DNA of 8,849 nt from Spirochaetia bacterium UBA5550 (lineage in GTDB: Bacteria; Spirochaetota; UBA4802; UBA5550). The number at the start of each line of letters is the position of its first letter. The stretch's first letter is position 1. The notes below the pieces were generated by a model that worked only from the letters and a program-made list of their open reading frames with translations, was not told the DNA's origin and ran no database searches. The stretch is from the NCBI GenBank assembly GCA_002425885.1, contig DINC01000172.1, positions 12,301 to 21,149 of the forward strand. The letters are read 5' to 3'. Positions 1 through 6,391 of the stretch are shown here, in pieces. The position numbers and the translations under genes were made by a program.

Positions 1-229
1 TGTGGCTTATATGCTGCAGGATTTTAAGAGGCTCTATCATGAACCTCTCTATCTCACCGGCAATCGACTCTGCAAGAAGCATGTTCCTGTAAACCGCCTC
101 TTTCCTTATGCTTTCTGAAAAGAAGTAGTAAAGAAAGAGGTCTGCAACACTTATAGGAACGATAATTATTGCAATAAAATGCAGAGATAATATTTTACTT
201 AACTGCTTCTTCTTTATTTGCGATTCCAA
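1..229 (-). CDS. Membrane sensor protein, N-terminal part only (runs off left edge)
   Basis: About 76 N-terminal residues are visible; the frame is open to base 1. A basic start (ESQIKKKQLSK) is followed by one hydrophobic segment at about residues 12-37, then an extracytoplasmic stretch reading NMLLAESIAGEIERF...EPLKIL. That pattern is typical of the first helix of a double-Cache sensor domain, as found in histidine kinases, diguanylate cyclases and chemoreceptors. The output domain lies outside the window, so which of these it is cannot be told. No ATG is available near the start. An in-frame TGA lies just upstream and two TTG codons (232-230 and 229-227) follow a purine-rich Shine-Dalgarno; I chose 229 for its 7-nt spacing. 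The start overlaps the end of the binding protein gene by about 35 bp, implying translational coupling and a shared function. Sensor call fairly likely; exact start uncertain. Confidence 0.7.
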   Translation of the reverse strand, partial: MESQIKKKQLSKILSLHFIAIIIVPISVADLFLYYFFSESIRKEAVYRNMLLAESIAGEIERFMIEPLKILQHISH

Positions 230-1319
230 CAAATTTTCCTTCCCTGATCGAGATCAAATGAAATTTGGTAATAGCGTCTCCATACTCATTAATTTTAAAG
301 TTTGCGTGAATCCCTTTATACTCTCTTTTTTCAAGAATGGTCTTTTTGAGATTTGAGATGTTATCGTCTCTCTTAAGAGCATCAGCAATCACCATCATGG
401 CATTGTAGCTGAAGACCGCAGGGAATTCAGGTTACCTGTTGAACCGGCGGGTAAAACTTTTTTTAAACTCAGGATAATCTTCACTTACATTGTCTTTGCT
501 GAATTGATGAGAGAGTATTACTCCTTCCACAGAACCCCCTCCCTGGATTATTAAATCTTTTGTCTGTGACCATGCGCAAGCAAAGACCGGTATCCGCGTT
601 TTTTTTCTTATCTGCTGACAGAGGAGCGCTGTATCCTGTGAATTGGCAACAACAGCTATTGCTTGAGGCCCTTTTTTCAGAGCATCTTCGGCGATTTTTG
701 AATAGTGCATTGTGTCGAGAGATGAGAAGGAGATAGTTTCGATAGATCTCCCCCCTCTTTTGCCGAAAGCTGCTTTGAAATTTTTTACCCAGCTCTCAGT
801 GTAATCCCTGTTCGATAGATCGTAGATAAAAGAGATGGATCTTATTTTATATAAATCATAGACTTTTTCGGCAAGCGTGAGACTTTCAACTTTTGTGGAG
901 CTTACAACCCGGATTATATAGTCATCAATATCACTAAGAAGGTCAGTACTCGCAGTGGGCGAAACCATGACGACTTTTTTTTCATTTACTATATCTGCAA
1001 CTGCCATTGTCATGCTGCTTGTCATGTGACCGATAATAACAGCTGCACCTCTGTTTATGAGATCAATATCACCCTTTCTCGCTGTCTCTGCAGAACCTTT
1101 ATCATCACTTGTGAGGAGTTCAAGCTTCCTGCCGTTTATCCCCCCTTCAGAGTTGATCTTTTCAATTGCAGAAATCACACCGTCTCTGCCGTCTGTTCCG
1201 AAATCGGAGAATTTTCCGGTAAGAGATCCGGCAAAACCGATTTTAAAAGGTTCTTTCCCCCCGCAGTAGAGGTTGAATATCAGAACTATTACTATAGAAT
1301 ATTTCAGTAATCCTTTCAT
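195..1319 (-). pseudogene. LIVBP-type substrate-binding lipoprotein interrupted by one in-frame TAA
   Basis: The frame is continuous from ATG 1319 to the TAA at 195-197, giving 374 codons before the final stop, the usual length for the Leu/Ile/Val-binding (Peripla_BP_6) family. A TAA at 432-434 falls at codon 296. Before it lie a signal peptide ending in NLYCGG (Cys19, loose lipobox) and the family start FKIGFAGSLTGKFSDFG, with EKINSEGGINGRKLELL and VSPTAS. After it the homology resumes at once without frame change: PEFPAVFSYNAMMVIADALKR is the typical C-terminal helix (F/Y-x-A-x-A-YDA pattern), followed by a closing region with NFKINEYGDA. Thus the break is a point nonsense mutation, a sequencing error, or a read-through site, not a deletion. 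Start ATG has AGAGG upstream. No ABC permease genes are next to it; the sensor gene overlapping its end suggests it delivers a ligand signal rather than feeding transport. Confidence 0.85.
237..245 (-). promoter_or_regulatory. Ribosome binding site supporting a TTG start
   Basis: On the minus strand the sequence AGGGAAGGA lies 4 nt before TTG 232-230 and 7 nt before TTG 229-227. No ATG or GTG occurs between the upstream in-frame TGA and the transmembrane segment, so this site decides the start of the left-edge sensor gene. It lies inside the last codons of the binding protein gene. Confidence 0.55.
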
Positions 1320-1448
1320 AATTGCCTCTTTTTATTAAAATGCAGAGAATAGAGACCTTAACCTGTATAATACTATAAAATCATAACATTATCCCCATAA
1401 AATAGTACGCAAAACACCAGGAAAAGTAAAAATAATATTTAAACTTCA

Positions 1449-1496
1449 CTCCCCCTTTTCCGCAGAGGGAGCTGTCACAAATGTGACAGAGGGGGC
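1449..1496. repeat. Complex palindromic element (REP/MITE-like)
   Basis: Three nested complementarities are visible. The core CTGTCACA-AA-TGTGACAG (1472-1489) is a perfect 8-bp inverted repeat. An outer pair CCCCCT (1451-1456) and AGGGGG (1490-1495) encloses it. CTCCC (1449-1453) can also pair with GGGAG (1467-1471), so a two-hairpin fold competes with the long outer stem. This pyrimidine-rich arm plus TGTCAC/GTGACA core resembles dispersed palindromic elements I have seen in intergenic regions of other bacteria (recollection, not a search). It lies between the divergent binding protein and YbjN-like genes, ending 19 bp before the -35 box of the latter. Alternative reading: an operator or activator site. 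No second copy occurs in this window. Confidence 0.6.
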
Positions 1497-1514
1497 AGAC
1501 AGGGCATTTCAAAC

Positions 1515-1543
1515 TTGACTTTTCTGACAGAGTAAAATATAAT
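1515..1543 (+). promoter_or_regulatory. Sigma70 promoter for the 1572 gene
   Basis: TTGACT (1515-1520) and a perfect TATAAT (1538-1543) are separated by 17 bp. Transcription would start near 1550, leaving a leader of about 20 nt. AGAGG (1561-1565) then sits 6 nt before the ATG at 1572. This is the cleanest promoter in the window and suggests strong, simple expression, possibly modulated by the palindrome just upstream. Confidence 0.85.
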
Positions 1544-1571
1544 CACTGCATTCTATTTTAAGAGGTAAAAG

Positions 1572-1976
1572 ATGGAGATTTTTGACGGATTCATTTCAGC
1601 TGTTGCTGCTGAGTTTAAAATTCCTTTCCATAAGGGGAAAAACGGCACATATACAGCCACCCTGGAGTTCGATAACGGAAGATCTCAGGATATACTGGTT
1701 TCTCTTAAAAAAGATGAAGCCGGCGACAGGGTAATAAATTACAGGTCTGTAGTAGCCACCCTGAAACAGGACACATGGGAATTCTACAAATACTGCCTCA
1801 AGCAGAACCTCTCATTTGATTACGGCGCGCTTGCGCTGGATGACGAGACACTTGTGGTAAATAATTCCATGCTCCTTGAGGATTGCGAACCGAGAAGATT
1901 TATAAAAAGTCTTGTTTACATTGCTGCAAAAGCTGATGAATTAGAGGAGATTATCGCAAAGGACGATATGAACTGA
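1572..1976 (+). CDS. Small acidic protein, YbjN / type III chaperone-like fold (tentative)
   Basis: A 134-residue soluble protein without signal peptide or membrane segment. The predicted layout is an N-terminal helix (FDGFISAVAAEF), a beta-strand pair (GTYTATLEFDNGRSQDILVSL), a central strand/helix region with WEFYKYCLKQNLSFDYGALALD, then a strand (ETLVVNNSMLL) and a long C-terminal helix (FIKSLVYIAAKADELEEII). This alpha-beta-beta-beta-alpha order and the YGALALD...L phrase recall the YbjN and CesT-type chaperone fold, but I do not recognise a named family with certainty. It is the only plus-strand gene, with its own good promoter and ribosome site. Its TGA (1974-1976) abuts the stop of the convergent FeoC-like gene, leaving no intergenic terminator. 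The gene call is strong; the functional call is weak. Confidence 0.85.
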   Translation: MEIFDGFISAVAAEFKIPFHKGKNGTYTATLEFDNGRSQDILVSLKKDEAGDRVINYRSVVATLKQDTWEFYKYCLKQNLSFDYGALALDDETLVVNNSMLLEDCEPRRFIKSLVYIAAKADELEEIIAKDDMN

Positions 1977-2195
1977 TCAGGCGAGCCTGTATATCTTCTC
2001 CCCTTTAATATTGCAGTTCATTAAGCACCCTGCACAATGCTTTTCCGGAACCACCTCAACAATAACACCCTTTGCCATGAGCTGATAGAGAGCGTGATCA
2101 ACAAGCCCCCTGTCAGCATCAACGGCAGCATATATTTCAGAAATACATATCTCCTTTCTTTCAGTTATAATTTTTTTAATTTCTGATATTATCAT
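1977..2195 (-). CDS. FeoC-like winged-helix protein with cysteine cluster
   Basis: A 72-residue protein. The first 50 residues match a winged helix (ISEIKKII...ISEIYAAVDADRGLVDHALYQLMAKGVIVEV). The C-terminal tail HCAGCLMNCN holds Cys54, Cys57 and Cys61, a CxxCxxxC arrangement like the cysteine region of the FeoC family, in which such residues can bind an oxygen-sensitive iron-sulfur cluster. A further Cys17 lies in the first part. FeoC proteins usually accompany the FeoB ferrous iron transporter; here the gene is the last of a DUF47-PiT operon, and its ATG overlaps the PiT stop by 4 bp (ATGA), so translation is probably coupled. A regulatory or stabilising role for the PiT transporter, tied to iron or redox, is inference. 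Alternative: a generic FeoC-like transcriptional regulator. Confidence 0.8.
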   Translation of the reverse strand: MIISEIKKIITERKEICISEIYAAVDADRGLVDHALYQLMAKGVIVEVVPEKHCAGCLMNCNIKGEKIYRLA

Positions 2196-3673
2196 TCAGT
2201 CACCCAGAATTTCTTTGCGAGATAATCGAGCCTTCCGGCAATGTCCCTGTTCCGTTTTCGCGAGAGAGGGGTATCCTCAACAAGTTTCCATTCATCCGAG
2301 AAGTATTCAAGGTCCTCCCGGAACTCCCAGATATACTTATAACTCCGCCCGCTGACAGCATTAATAGCGGCAACCTGTGAAGTGGAGAAGAGCCCCTCTG
2401 CAAGTTCATAGCGTATCTTATCCATATCAACAACAATATTCCTCATCTCAGAAAGCTCTACAACACGGAGTAATTCTCTCTTTGACAAATCAGAGGCATT
2501 CCGCTGAAGTGCGCTTCTGAAGTCTACAGAGTTCATGAACCTGACATTAATAAACTCATCCATTGAATTGAAATGTATCCCCTCTGCTATGAGTTTGCGC
2601 GAAACATCGGCGGAGATACTGTAATTCACATTACGGTAGACTTTCTGACTGAACACATTCTGAAAGAAATAGAGAGAGATAAAACATATAAGACATGCCA
2701 TGAGGGGCGCAGTTAACCACCCTGAGGCAATCTTCCCCAGCTGCTTAATATCCATCCCCCTCCCCCCCTGGAGCAGGCCTATGCCTATAAGTGCGCCGAT
2801 TACAGCCTGAGCGCTCGAAACCGGCACAAGCGGAATCGTGGGGAGTCCATGTGACGCGAGAAACAGTTCAAGATTCTGCGAAGAGAAGAGGAAGAGCACA
2901 GTGGATGAGGACAGAACAACTACAAGCGCGGATATCGGAGTAAGCGGAATGATGCTCTTCCCCACAGTTTTCATAACCTTGTAGGAGTATGTCAGAACGC
3001 CTGAAGCCATTGCCATCCCGCCGAGAATAAAAAGCTGCTCTGTCCCTGTTAGCATGCCGAATGGAGTTTCAAGAGGATGAAACGGTGCCACAGATACAAA
3101 GACACCCATTACGTTTGCTATATTATTCGCTCCAAGAGAATACGCACCGAATCCCCCCACTACGATGAGCCCTATCCTGTTCCAGAAATCGAGATAAAGA
3201 AGATGAATCTTCACCCTGCTTAGAAAAAACCTCACCATCAGATAAAGCATTACAGCGAAAAAACCTGTGATAAACGGAGTCACAATCCAGCTTGAAACGA
3301 TTTTTACAAGCGAATTGAAATCTGTCATAGATCCGGAAAACAGGTTCCACCCGATAATGGCCCCAACAACGGACTGTGATGTGGAAACAGGAAGATCAAA
3401 CCTTGTCATGATTAATATCGCGAGAGCAGTAGCCAGAGTCACAATGAATGCACCGGCAATTTCATTAACAGATCCTAACTTCCCCAGAGTCATGGAAGCA
3501 CCGGCCCCTGATATAACAGAGCCCAGTACAAGAAATATGCTGGTCACAATGGCTGCAGTCCTGAACTTCACCATCTGCGAGCCTATGGCAGTGCCGAATA
3601 CATTGCCGGCATTGTTCGCTCCGTGCGACCACCCCAGAAATATACCGCTGGAGAGAAAGAAAAGAACAGACAT
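2192..3673 (-). CDS. PiT-family inorganic phosphate transporter with C-terminal extension
   Basis: A 493-residue inner-membrane symporter of the PHO4/PiT family, expected to take up phosphate or neutral metal-phosphate with H+ or Na+. The two inverted family repeats are clear: SHGANNAGNVFGTAIGSQ at 17-33 and LGANNIANVMG at 180-190, each followed later by PVSTSQSVVGAIIGWN (95-110) and PVSSAQAVIGALIGIG (284-299). Both signatures carry Asn where many PiT proteins have GAND. About ten to eleven hydrophobic segments end near residue 340. The last 150 residues (from SQKVYRNVN) form a hydrophilic, charged domain that standard bacterial PiT proteins lack. It starts 1 nt after the DUF47 gene's TGA, with AAGGA inside that gene's end, and overlaps the FeoC-like gene by 4 bp. 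Substrate is inferred: the PiT family also includes sulfate carriers such as CysP, but the DUF47 neighbour favours phosphate. Confidence 0.92.
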   Translation of the reverse strand: MSVLFFLSSGIFLGWSHGANNAGNVFGTAIGSQMVKFRTAAIVTSIFLVLGSVISGAGASMTLGKLGSVNEIAGAFIVTLATALAILIMTRFDLPVSTSQSVVGAIIGWNLFSGSMTDFNSLVKIVSSWIVTPFITGFFAVMLYLMVRFFLSRVKIHLLYLDFWNRIGLIVVGGFGAYSLGANNIANVMGVFVSVAPFHPLETPFGMLTGTEQLFILGGMAMASGVLTYSYKVMKTVGKSIIPLTPISALVVVLSSSTVLFLFSSQNLELFLASHGLPTIPLVPVSSAQAVIGALIGIGLLQGGRGMDIKQLGKIASGWLTAPLMACLICFISLYFFQNVFSQKVYRNVNYSISADVSRKLIAEGIHFNSMDEFINVRFMNSVDFRSALQRNASDLSKRELLRVVELSEMRNIVVDMDKIRYELAEGLFSTSQVAAINAVSGRSYKYIWEFREDLEYFSDEWKLVEDTPLSRKRNRDIAGRLDYLAKKFWVTE

Positions 3674-3674
3674 A

Positions 3675-4319
3675 TCAGACTATCCTTTTCATTGTCGCGA
3701 TGGAGAGCCTGTTCGAAATATTTTCGGCAATATCTGATATTGTATCTATTGAAACAACGAAGTTCTTGAGGTGAAGCTTACGCTCTAAAGCGATATCCAT
3801 CTCAAAGATCTCTCTCTTTGCTTTATCTGATATATAGTCAGATTCATTTTCAAAAAACTTAACCTTGTGAAGGTGGTCCTTTACAGTATTCACATCATAG
3901 AAGAAAGAACGCGCTGACTGCACAAGCGCCTGAGTTGAATCAACTGCTGTTTCCGCAAGCTTCCTCATTCTGTCATGAAGCTCCGGAGGGATATCGGGCC
4001 TCTCAACACAGAAGTCGAAAATTATCGATTTGGAGAAATCAATAATTTCATCCATATGCTCAAGGACTTCAAGGACATCACCGCGTGACTCAGGGATAAG
4101 GGTCTGCACGTAAAGCTGCGCTTCAATCTCCTGGCGCAGGTCGTCTGCTCTCCCTTCAAGGCTTTTGATTATTGCAAGCCTTTCATTGAACTCCTCCTCT
4201 TTCCCTGAGAGATAGAGTTTAAGTCCCTCCTCAAAATGAAGAACCGATTCACCTACAAGATCGATGAAGGAATCTATCTTCATCACCAGGTCCTTTGTCG
4301 CCTTGAATATTGAATACAT
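3675..4319 (-). CDS. PhoU-like DUF47 protein, Pit accessory protein
   Basis: A 214-residue, all-helical cytoplasmic protein of the DUF47 (PhoU_div) family, which is regularly encoded beside PiT transporters and thought to control them. Acid-rich helix motifs typical of the PhoU fold are present: LEGRADDLRQEIEAQLY (about 54-70), VLEHMDEIIDFSK (about 85-97), FFENESDYISDKAKREIF and DTISDIAENISNRL near the C terminus. These repeat E/D-x3-D spacings that bind metal ions in PhoU proteins. The length is normal for the family. GGGAG precedes the ATG by a short AT-rich spacer. It is the first gene of the cluster and ends 1 nt before the PiT start, so co-transcription and near-coupled translation are expected. 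Confidence 0.92.
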   Translation of the reverse strand: MYSIFKATKDLVMKIDSFIDLVGESVLHFEEGLKLYLSGKEEEFNERLAIIKSLEGRADDLRQEIEAQLYVQTLIPESRGDVLEVLEHMDEIIDFSKSIIFDFCVERPDIPPELHDRMRKLAETAVDSTQALVQSARSFFYDVNTVKDHLHKVKFFENESDYISDKAKREIFEMDIALERKLHLKNFVVSIDTISDIAENISNRLSIATMKRIV

Positions 4320-4334
4320 ATTAAACTCCCGGAT

Positions 4335-4349
4335 TAAACATCCTGTTTA
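4335..4349. promoter_or_regulatory. Inverted repeat upstream of the phoU-like/pit operon
   Basis: TAAACA-TCC-TGTTTA is a perfect 6-bp inverted repeat with a 3-bp centre, ending 15 bp before the phoU-like ATG and between it and the upstream terminator. It does not resemble a PhoB box. It is placed where an operator would lie, but no convincing -35/-10 pair was found in this short gap, so the role is open. Confidence 0.4.
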
Positions 4350-4352
4350 TGC

Positions 4353-4381
4353 AAAAAAGCGGCAGTTACCCCGCCGCTTTT
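4353..4381 (-). terminator. Rho-independent terminator after the SPOR-domain gene
   Basis: On the minus strand GCCGC (extended to 9 bp by flanking A/T pairs) pairs around a 9-nt loop with GCGGC and is followed by six T residues. It ends the vapB-vapC-coaE-SPOR transcript and isolates the phoU-like/pit operon. On the plus strand the same hairpin is followed by TTTTCTTTT, so it could also stop antisense transcription. Confidence 0.88.
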
Positions 4382-4403
4382 CTTTTCAGATGACAGAAAC
4401 CTG

Positions 4404-5243
4404 CTATTCCCTGACCATATAGCTTCCGGCATACCGTGAATCTCTCTGCACGTCTTCAAGGAGTTCGTTTGCCTGTCTTGAAGAGTTCACCGGCCCTATC
4501 CTTACCCTGAAATAATTTTTCCCGCCCACTACTGATTTAGTGACATAGGCATCAAACCTTTTTGCCCTGAGATTATCCTTCTCCCTTTCTGCTTTGGCAA
4601 GAGTATCATAAGAGGCAACCTGCACTGAAAATGAATCGTAGGTTTTTCTCTTTTCGGTTTCACGGGAGACTTCATAGATTCTGCTCTTTTCGCGGGGCTC
4701 ACTCTGTTTTTTAGTCTCTTCACGATGAGCAATATTCTTTGTCTGCTTCTGCTTCTTCACTTCCGCCTTTGCGGTTTCCTTCTTTTCTACGGTTTTCTTC
4801 TTATTATCCGCAGGGGGAATTATCTCCCGTATATTTTCATTTTTAAAGACATCATTCTTTGCCAGTTTAGTTTCGCTGCTTGACGGAGGTATAACTGCAT
4901 TATTGATGTCAGGGAGCCCTGCACCATCAGTTTTATTCTCCTCACCTTGAGAGATCTTGTCATCAAGTGGAACTGTTCCATCAACAGCAGCATCATCAGG
5001 GAGCGGGGGGATATCCTTCCCGAATATATCACCGCTCTTCGGATCACCAAGATCCATATCACTGAGAGTCAGTTCCTTTGACACAGGCCTGTCACTCTTA
5101 ACAATGCCCATACCGAAAAGAAACGCGGCTGTTACAATACCGATTAAAACAGATGTGAGAATTATTATTCTCGGAGTATCGAGATGAAGAATATAAAAAT
5201 TCTTCTCTTTTACACCCTGGGGTTTCGGGTCAAAATGTTCCAT
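4404..5243 (-). CDS. SPOR-domain membrane protein
   Basis: A 279-residue bitopic inner-membrane protein. A short cytoplasmic N terminus (about 24 residues) leads to one membrane helix (IIILTSVLIGIVTAAFLFGMGI, about 26-48). A long low-complexity periplasmic linker rich in Lys, Glu, Asp and Pro follows (about 50-200, including KKKTVEKKETAKAEVKK). The C-terminal SPOR domain (about 201-279) starts with SFSVQVASYDTLAKAE and includes YFRVRIGPVNSSRQANELL. SPOR domains bind peptidoglycan stripped of stem peptides at the division site, so a role in septal cell-wall work is likely, though the exact partner is unknown. The start overlaps the end of coaE by 34 bp; AGGCAGG precedes the ATG. It is last in the operon, directly before a strong terminator. 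Confidence 0.9.
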   Translation of the reverse strand: MEHFDPKPQGVKEKNFYILHLDTPRIIILTSVLIGIVTAAFLFGMGIVKSDRPVSKELTLSDMDLGDPKSGDIFGKDIPPLPDDAAVDGTVPLDDKISQGEENKTDGAGLPDINNAVIPPSSSETKLAKNDVFKNENIREIIPPADNKKKTVEKKETAKAEVKKQKQTKNIAHREETKKQSEPREKSRIYEVSRETEKRKTYDSFSVQVASYDTLAKAEREKDNLRAKRFDAYVTKSVVGGKNYFRVRIGPVNSSRQANELLEDVQRDSRYAGSYMVRE

Positions 5244-5797
5244 ATATCAGCAACCTGCCTTTTTGTATTATCAATATTACCTGAGTTATCGATAACATAA
5301 TCGGCAAGTTTAACTTTTTCATTTAGCGGAATTTGATGTTTTAATCGTTCCTTTATCTCTTCAGGGGTGATATTATCCCTTCTGCTCCCCCGGTCCAGCA
5401 CCTGATCATTCCCTGCTGTTACAACTATATTCTTTTCCATGTATTTATCAAAACCTGACTCAAAAAGGAGGGGTGTATTAACCATAAAAAGCCCCTCACC
5501 GGATGTTCTTTCCATTACTATATCCAGAATCAGGGGGTGTGTAATTTCATTAAGCCTTTTAACCTTTTCGGCGGAGGTAAATACACTGTTGGCAAAACCC
5601 CTTCTGTCCAGAGTACCGTCACTGTTTATGAAGGAATCCCCGAACTCCTCCACGACCTTTTTCAGGCCGTTTGCACCGGGCTCCATTATCTCGCGGGCTA
5701 CTATATCTGTATCTACAACTCCCGCGCCTAATTCCCTGAACATTTCGCAGACTGTCCCTTTCCCTGATGCGAAAATTCCTGTCACACCTATTCTCAT
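5210..5797 (-). CDS. coaE: Dephospho-CoA kinase
   Basis: A 195-residue cytosolic enzyme, normal length for CoaE. It phosphorylates the 3'-hydroxyl of the ribose in dephospho-CoA using ATP, the last step of coenzyme A synthesis. Visible motifs: P-loop GIFASGKGT (7-15), VDTD (28-31) for substrate binding, HPLI (87-90), the strand NTPLLFE (107-113) where most enzymes have VPLLFE, and the lid RRDNITPEEIKERLKHQIPLNEK (139-161). YVIDNSG (168-174) is the usual late strand. One oddity is Gly14 in the P-loop: most CoaE proteins have GSGKST, whereas GKGT is the adenylate kinase form. AAGG lies upstream of the ATG. It starts 18 bp after vapC and overlaps the SPOR gene, so it is probably part of the same transcript as the toxin pair. 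Confidence 0.94.
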   Translation of the reverse strand: MRIGVTGIFASGKGTVCEMFRELGAGVVDTDIVAREIMEPGANGLKKVVEEFGDSFINSDGTLDRRGFANSVFTSAEKVKRLNEITHPLILDIVMERTSGEGLFMVNTPLLFESGFDKYMEKNIVVTAGNDQVLDRGSRRDNITPEEIKERLKHQIPLNEKVKLADYVIDNSGNIDNTKRQVADIWNILTRNPRV

Positions 5798-5815
5798 GTG
5801 TTTACCTTAAAACGT

Positions 5816-6187
5816 TCATTTTGCAAAAAACCTGACTCCATCTATTGCGGAAAAATGCTCATCCTGAGTCCATAATACCGCACCATATTTTCTGGCTGTT
5901 GCCAGTATAAGGCTGTCTGCCATTGGAATCTTATATTCGATGCTCAGCTTTGCCGCGTTAAGGGCTATTGCTGAATCTACATCAACAACTCTCCCCTGCT
6001 GCATATGAGCAATTGCAATCAATGCGCTGTTTTCATCTCTTTGGAATATTATTTTTTTAAAAACTTCATATATAGTTATTACGGGGACAATAAGACGCGG
6101 TGTATTTTCAATCGCTTTTTGGAACCTTTCTGCATAGACAGAACCTGCAAAATACTCAAGCCAGGCAGAGGAATCGACAACATTCAT
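5816..6187 (-). CDS. vapC: VapC-family PIN-domain toxin ribonuclease
   Basis: A 123-residue PIN-domain protein, typical VapC length. The acidic metal-binding residues are in place: Asp5 in VVDSSAWLEYF, Glu41 in ITIYEVFK, Asp91 in IPMADSLILATA and Asp109 in WTQDEHF. VapC enzymes are Mg2+-dependent RNases that usually cut tRNA or rRNA and are blocked by the VapB partner. The ATG overlaps the vapB stop by 4 bp (ATGA), the normal coupled arrangement. All catalytic positions are retained, so the toxin looks active; its RNA target cannot be read from the sequence. Confidence 0.93.
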   Translation of the reverse strand: MNVVDSSAWLEYFAGSVYAERFQKAIENTPRLIVPVITIYEVFKKIIFQRDENSALIAIAHMQQGRVVDVDSAIALNAAKLSIEYKIPMADSLILATARKYGAVLWTQDEHFSAIDGVRFFAK

Positions 6188-6390
6188 ATTCTGTCTGTAT
6201 CCCGTTCTATTGAGGTATCAATCCCTTTAAGGAAACCGTTAAGTTTTTTTATGGAATCCACAGGTATTAATTCTATCCGGTCCCCGTACTGGATTATTTC
6301 AAAAGAAGTACCAGCCTTAAGCCCTGCCTTTTCACGGATATCCTTAGGAATTACAACCTGAAATTTTGACGATAATTTTACCCTGTTCAT
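6184..6390 (-). CDS. vapB: AbrB/MazE-type antitoxin, VapB
   Basis: A 68-residue antitoxin. The N-terminal swapped-hairpin DNA-binding domain is plain: VKLSSKFQVVIPKDIREKAGLKAGTSFE followed by DRIELIPV (about 4-45). The C-terminal tail (KKLNGFLKGIDTSIERDTD) would wrap the VapC active site. GGAG stands 7 nt before the ATG. It is first in the operon, immediately before vapC, and is expected to repress its own promoter together with VapC. Confidence 0.93.
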   Translation of the reverse strand: MNRVKLSSKFQVVIPKDIREKAGLKAGTSFEIIQYGDRIELIPVDSIKKLNGFLKGIDTSIERDTDRI

Positions 6391-6391
6391 A

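Noticed and set aside
195..398. Separate 67-residue gene
   Set aside because: It is in the same frame as the upstream binding protein and carries that family's C-terminal sequence, so it is the distal part of the interrupted gene.
1320..1420. Promoter for the binding protein gene on the minus strand
   Set aside because: Several TATA-like hexamers occur (for example near 1365-1390) but none has an acceptable -35 box at 16-18 bp, so none is called.
1472..1489. CRP/FNR-type site
   Set aside because: The half-sites are in the order TCACA-N4-TGTGA, the reverse of the CRP arrangement TGTGA-N6-TCACA, so the likeness is only apparent.
1978..1989. CAGGC-GA-GCCTG hairpin as a terminator for the plus-strand gene
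   Set aside because: The loop of 2 nt is too small for a full stem and no T-run follows; it also lies in the coding end of the FeoC-like gene.
3267..3737. 156-residue plus-strand open frame
   Set aside because: It lies opposite the pit gene, has no ribosome site or recognisable domain, and is explained as a shadow of the real gene.
4320..4352. Promoter for the phoU-like/pit operon
   Set aside because: A TTTAAT hexamer exists on the minus strand, but no credible -35 lies at the right distance; only the inverted repeat is reported.
4529..5187. Overlapping open frames within the SPOR gene region
   Set aside because: They come from the low-complexity Lys/Glu/Pro linker coding sequence and show no domain.
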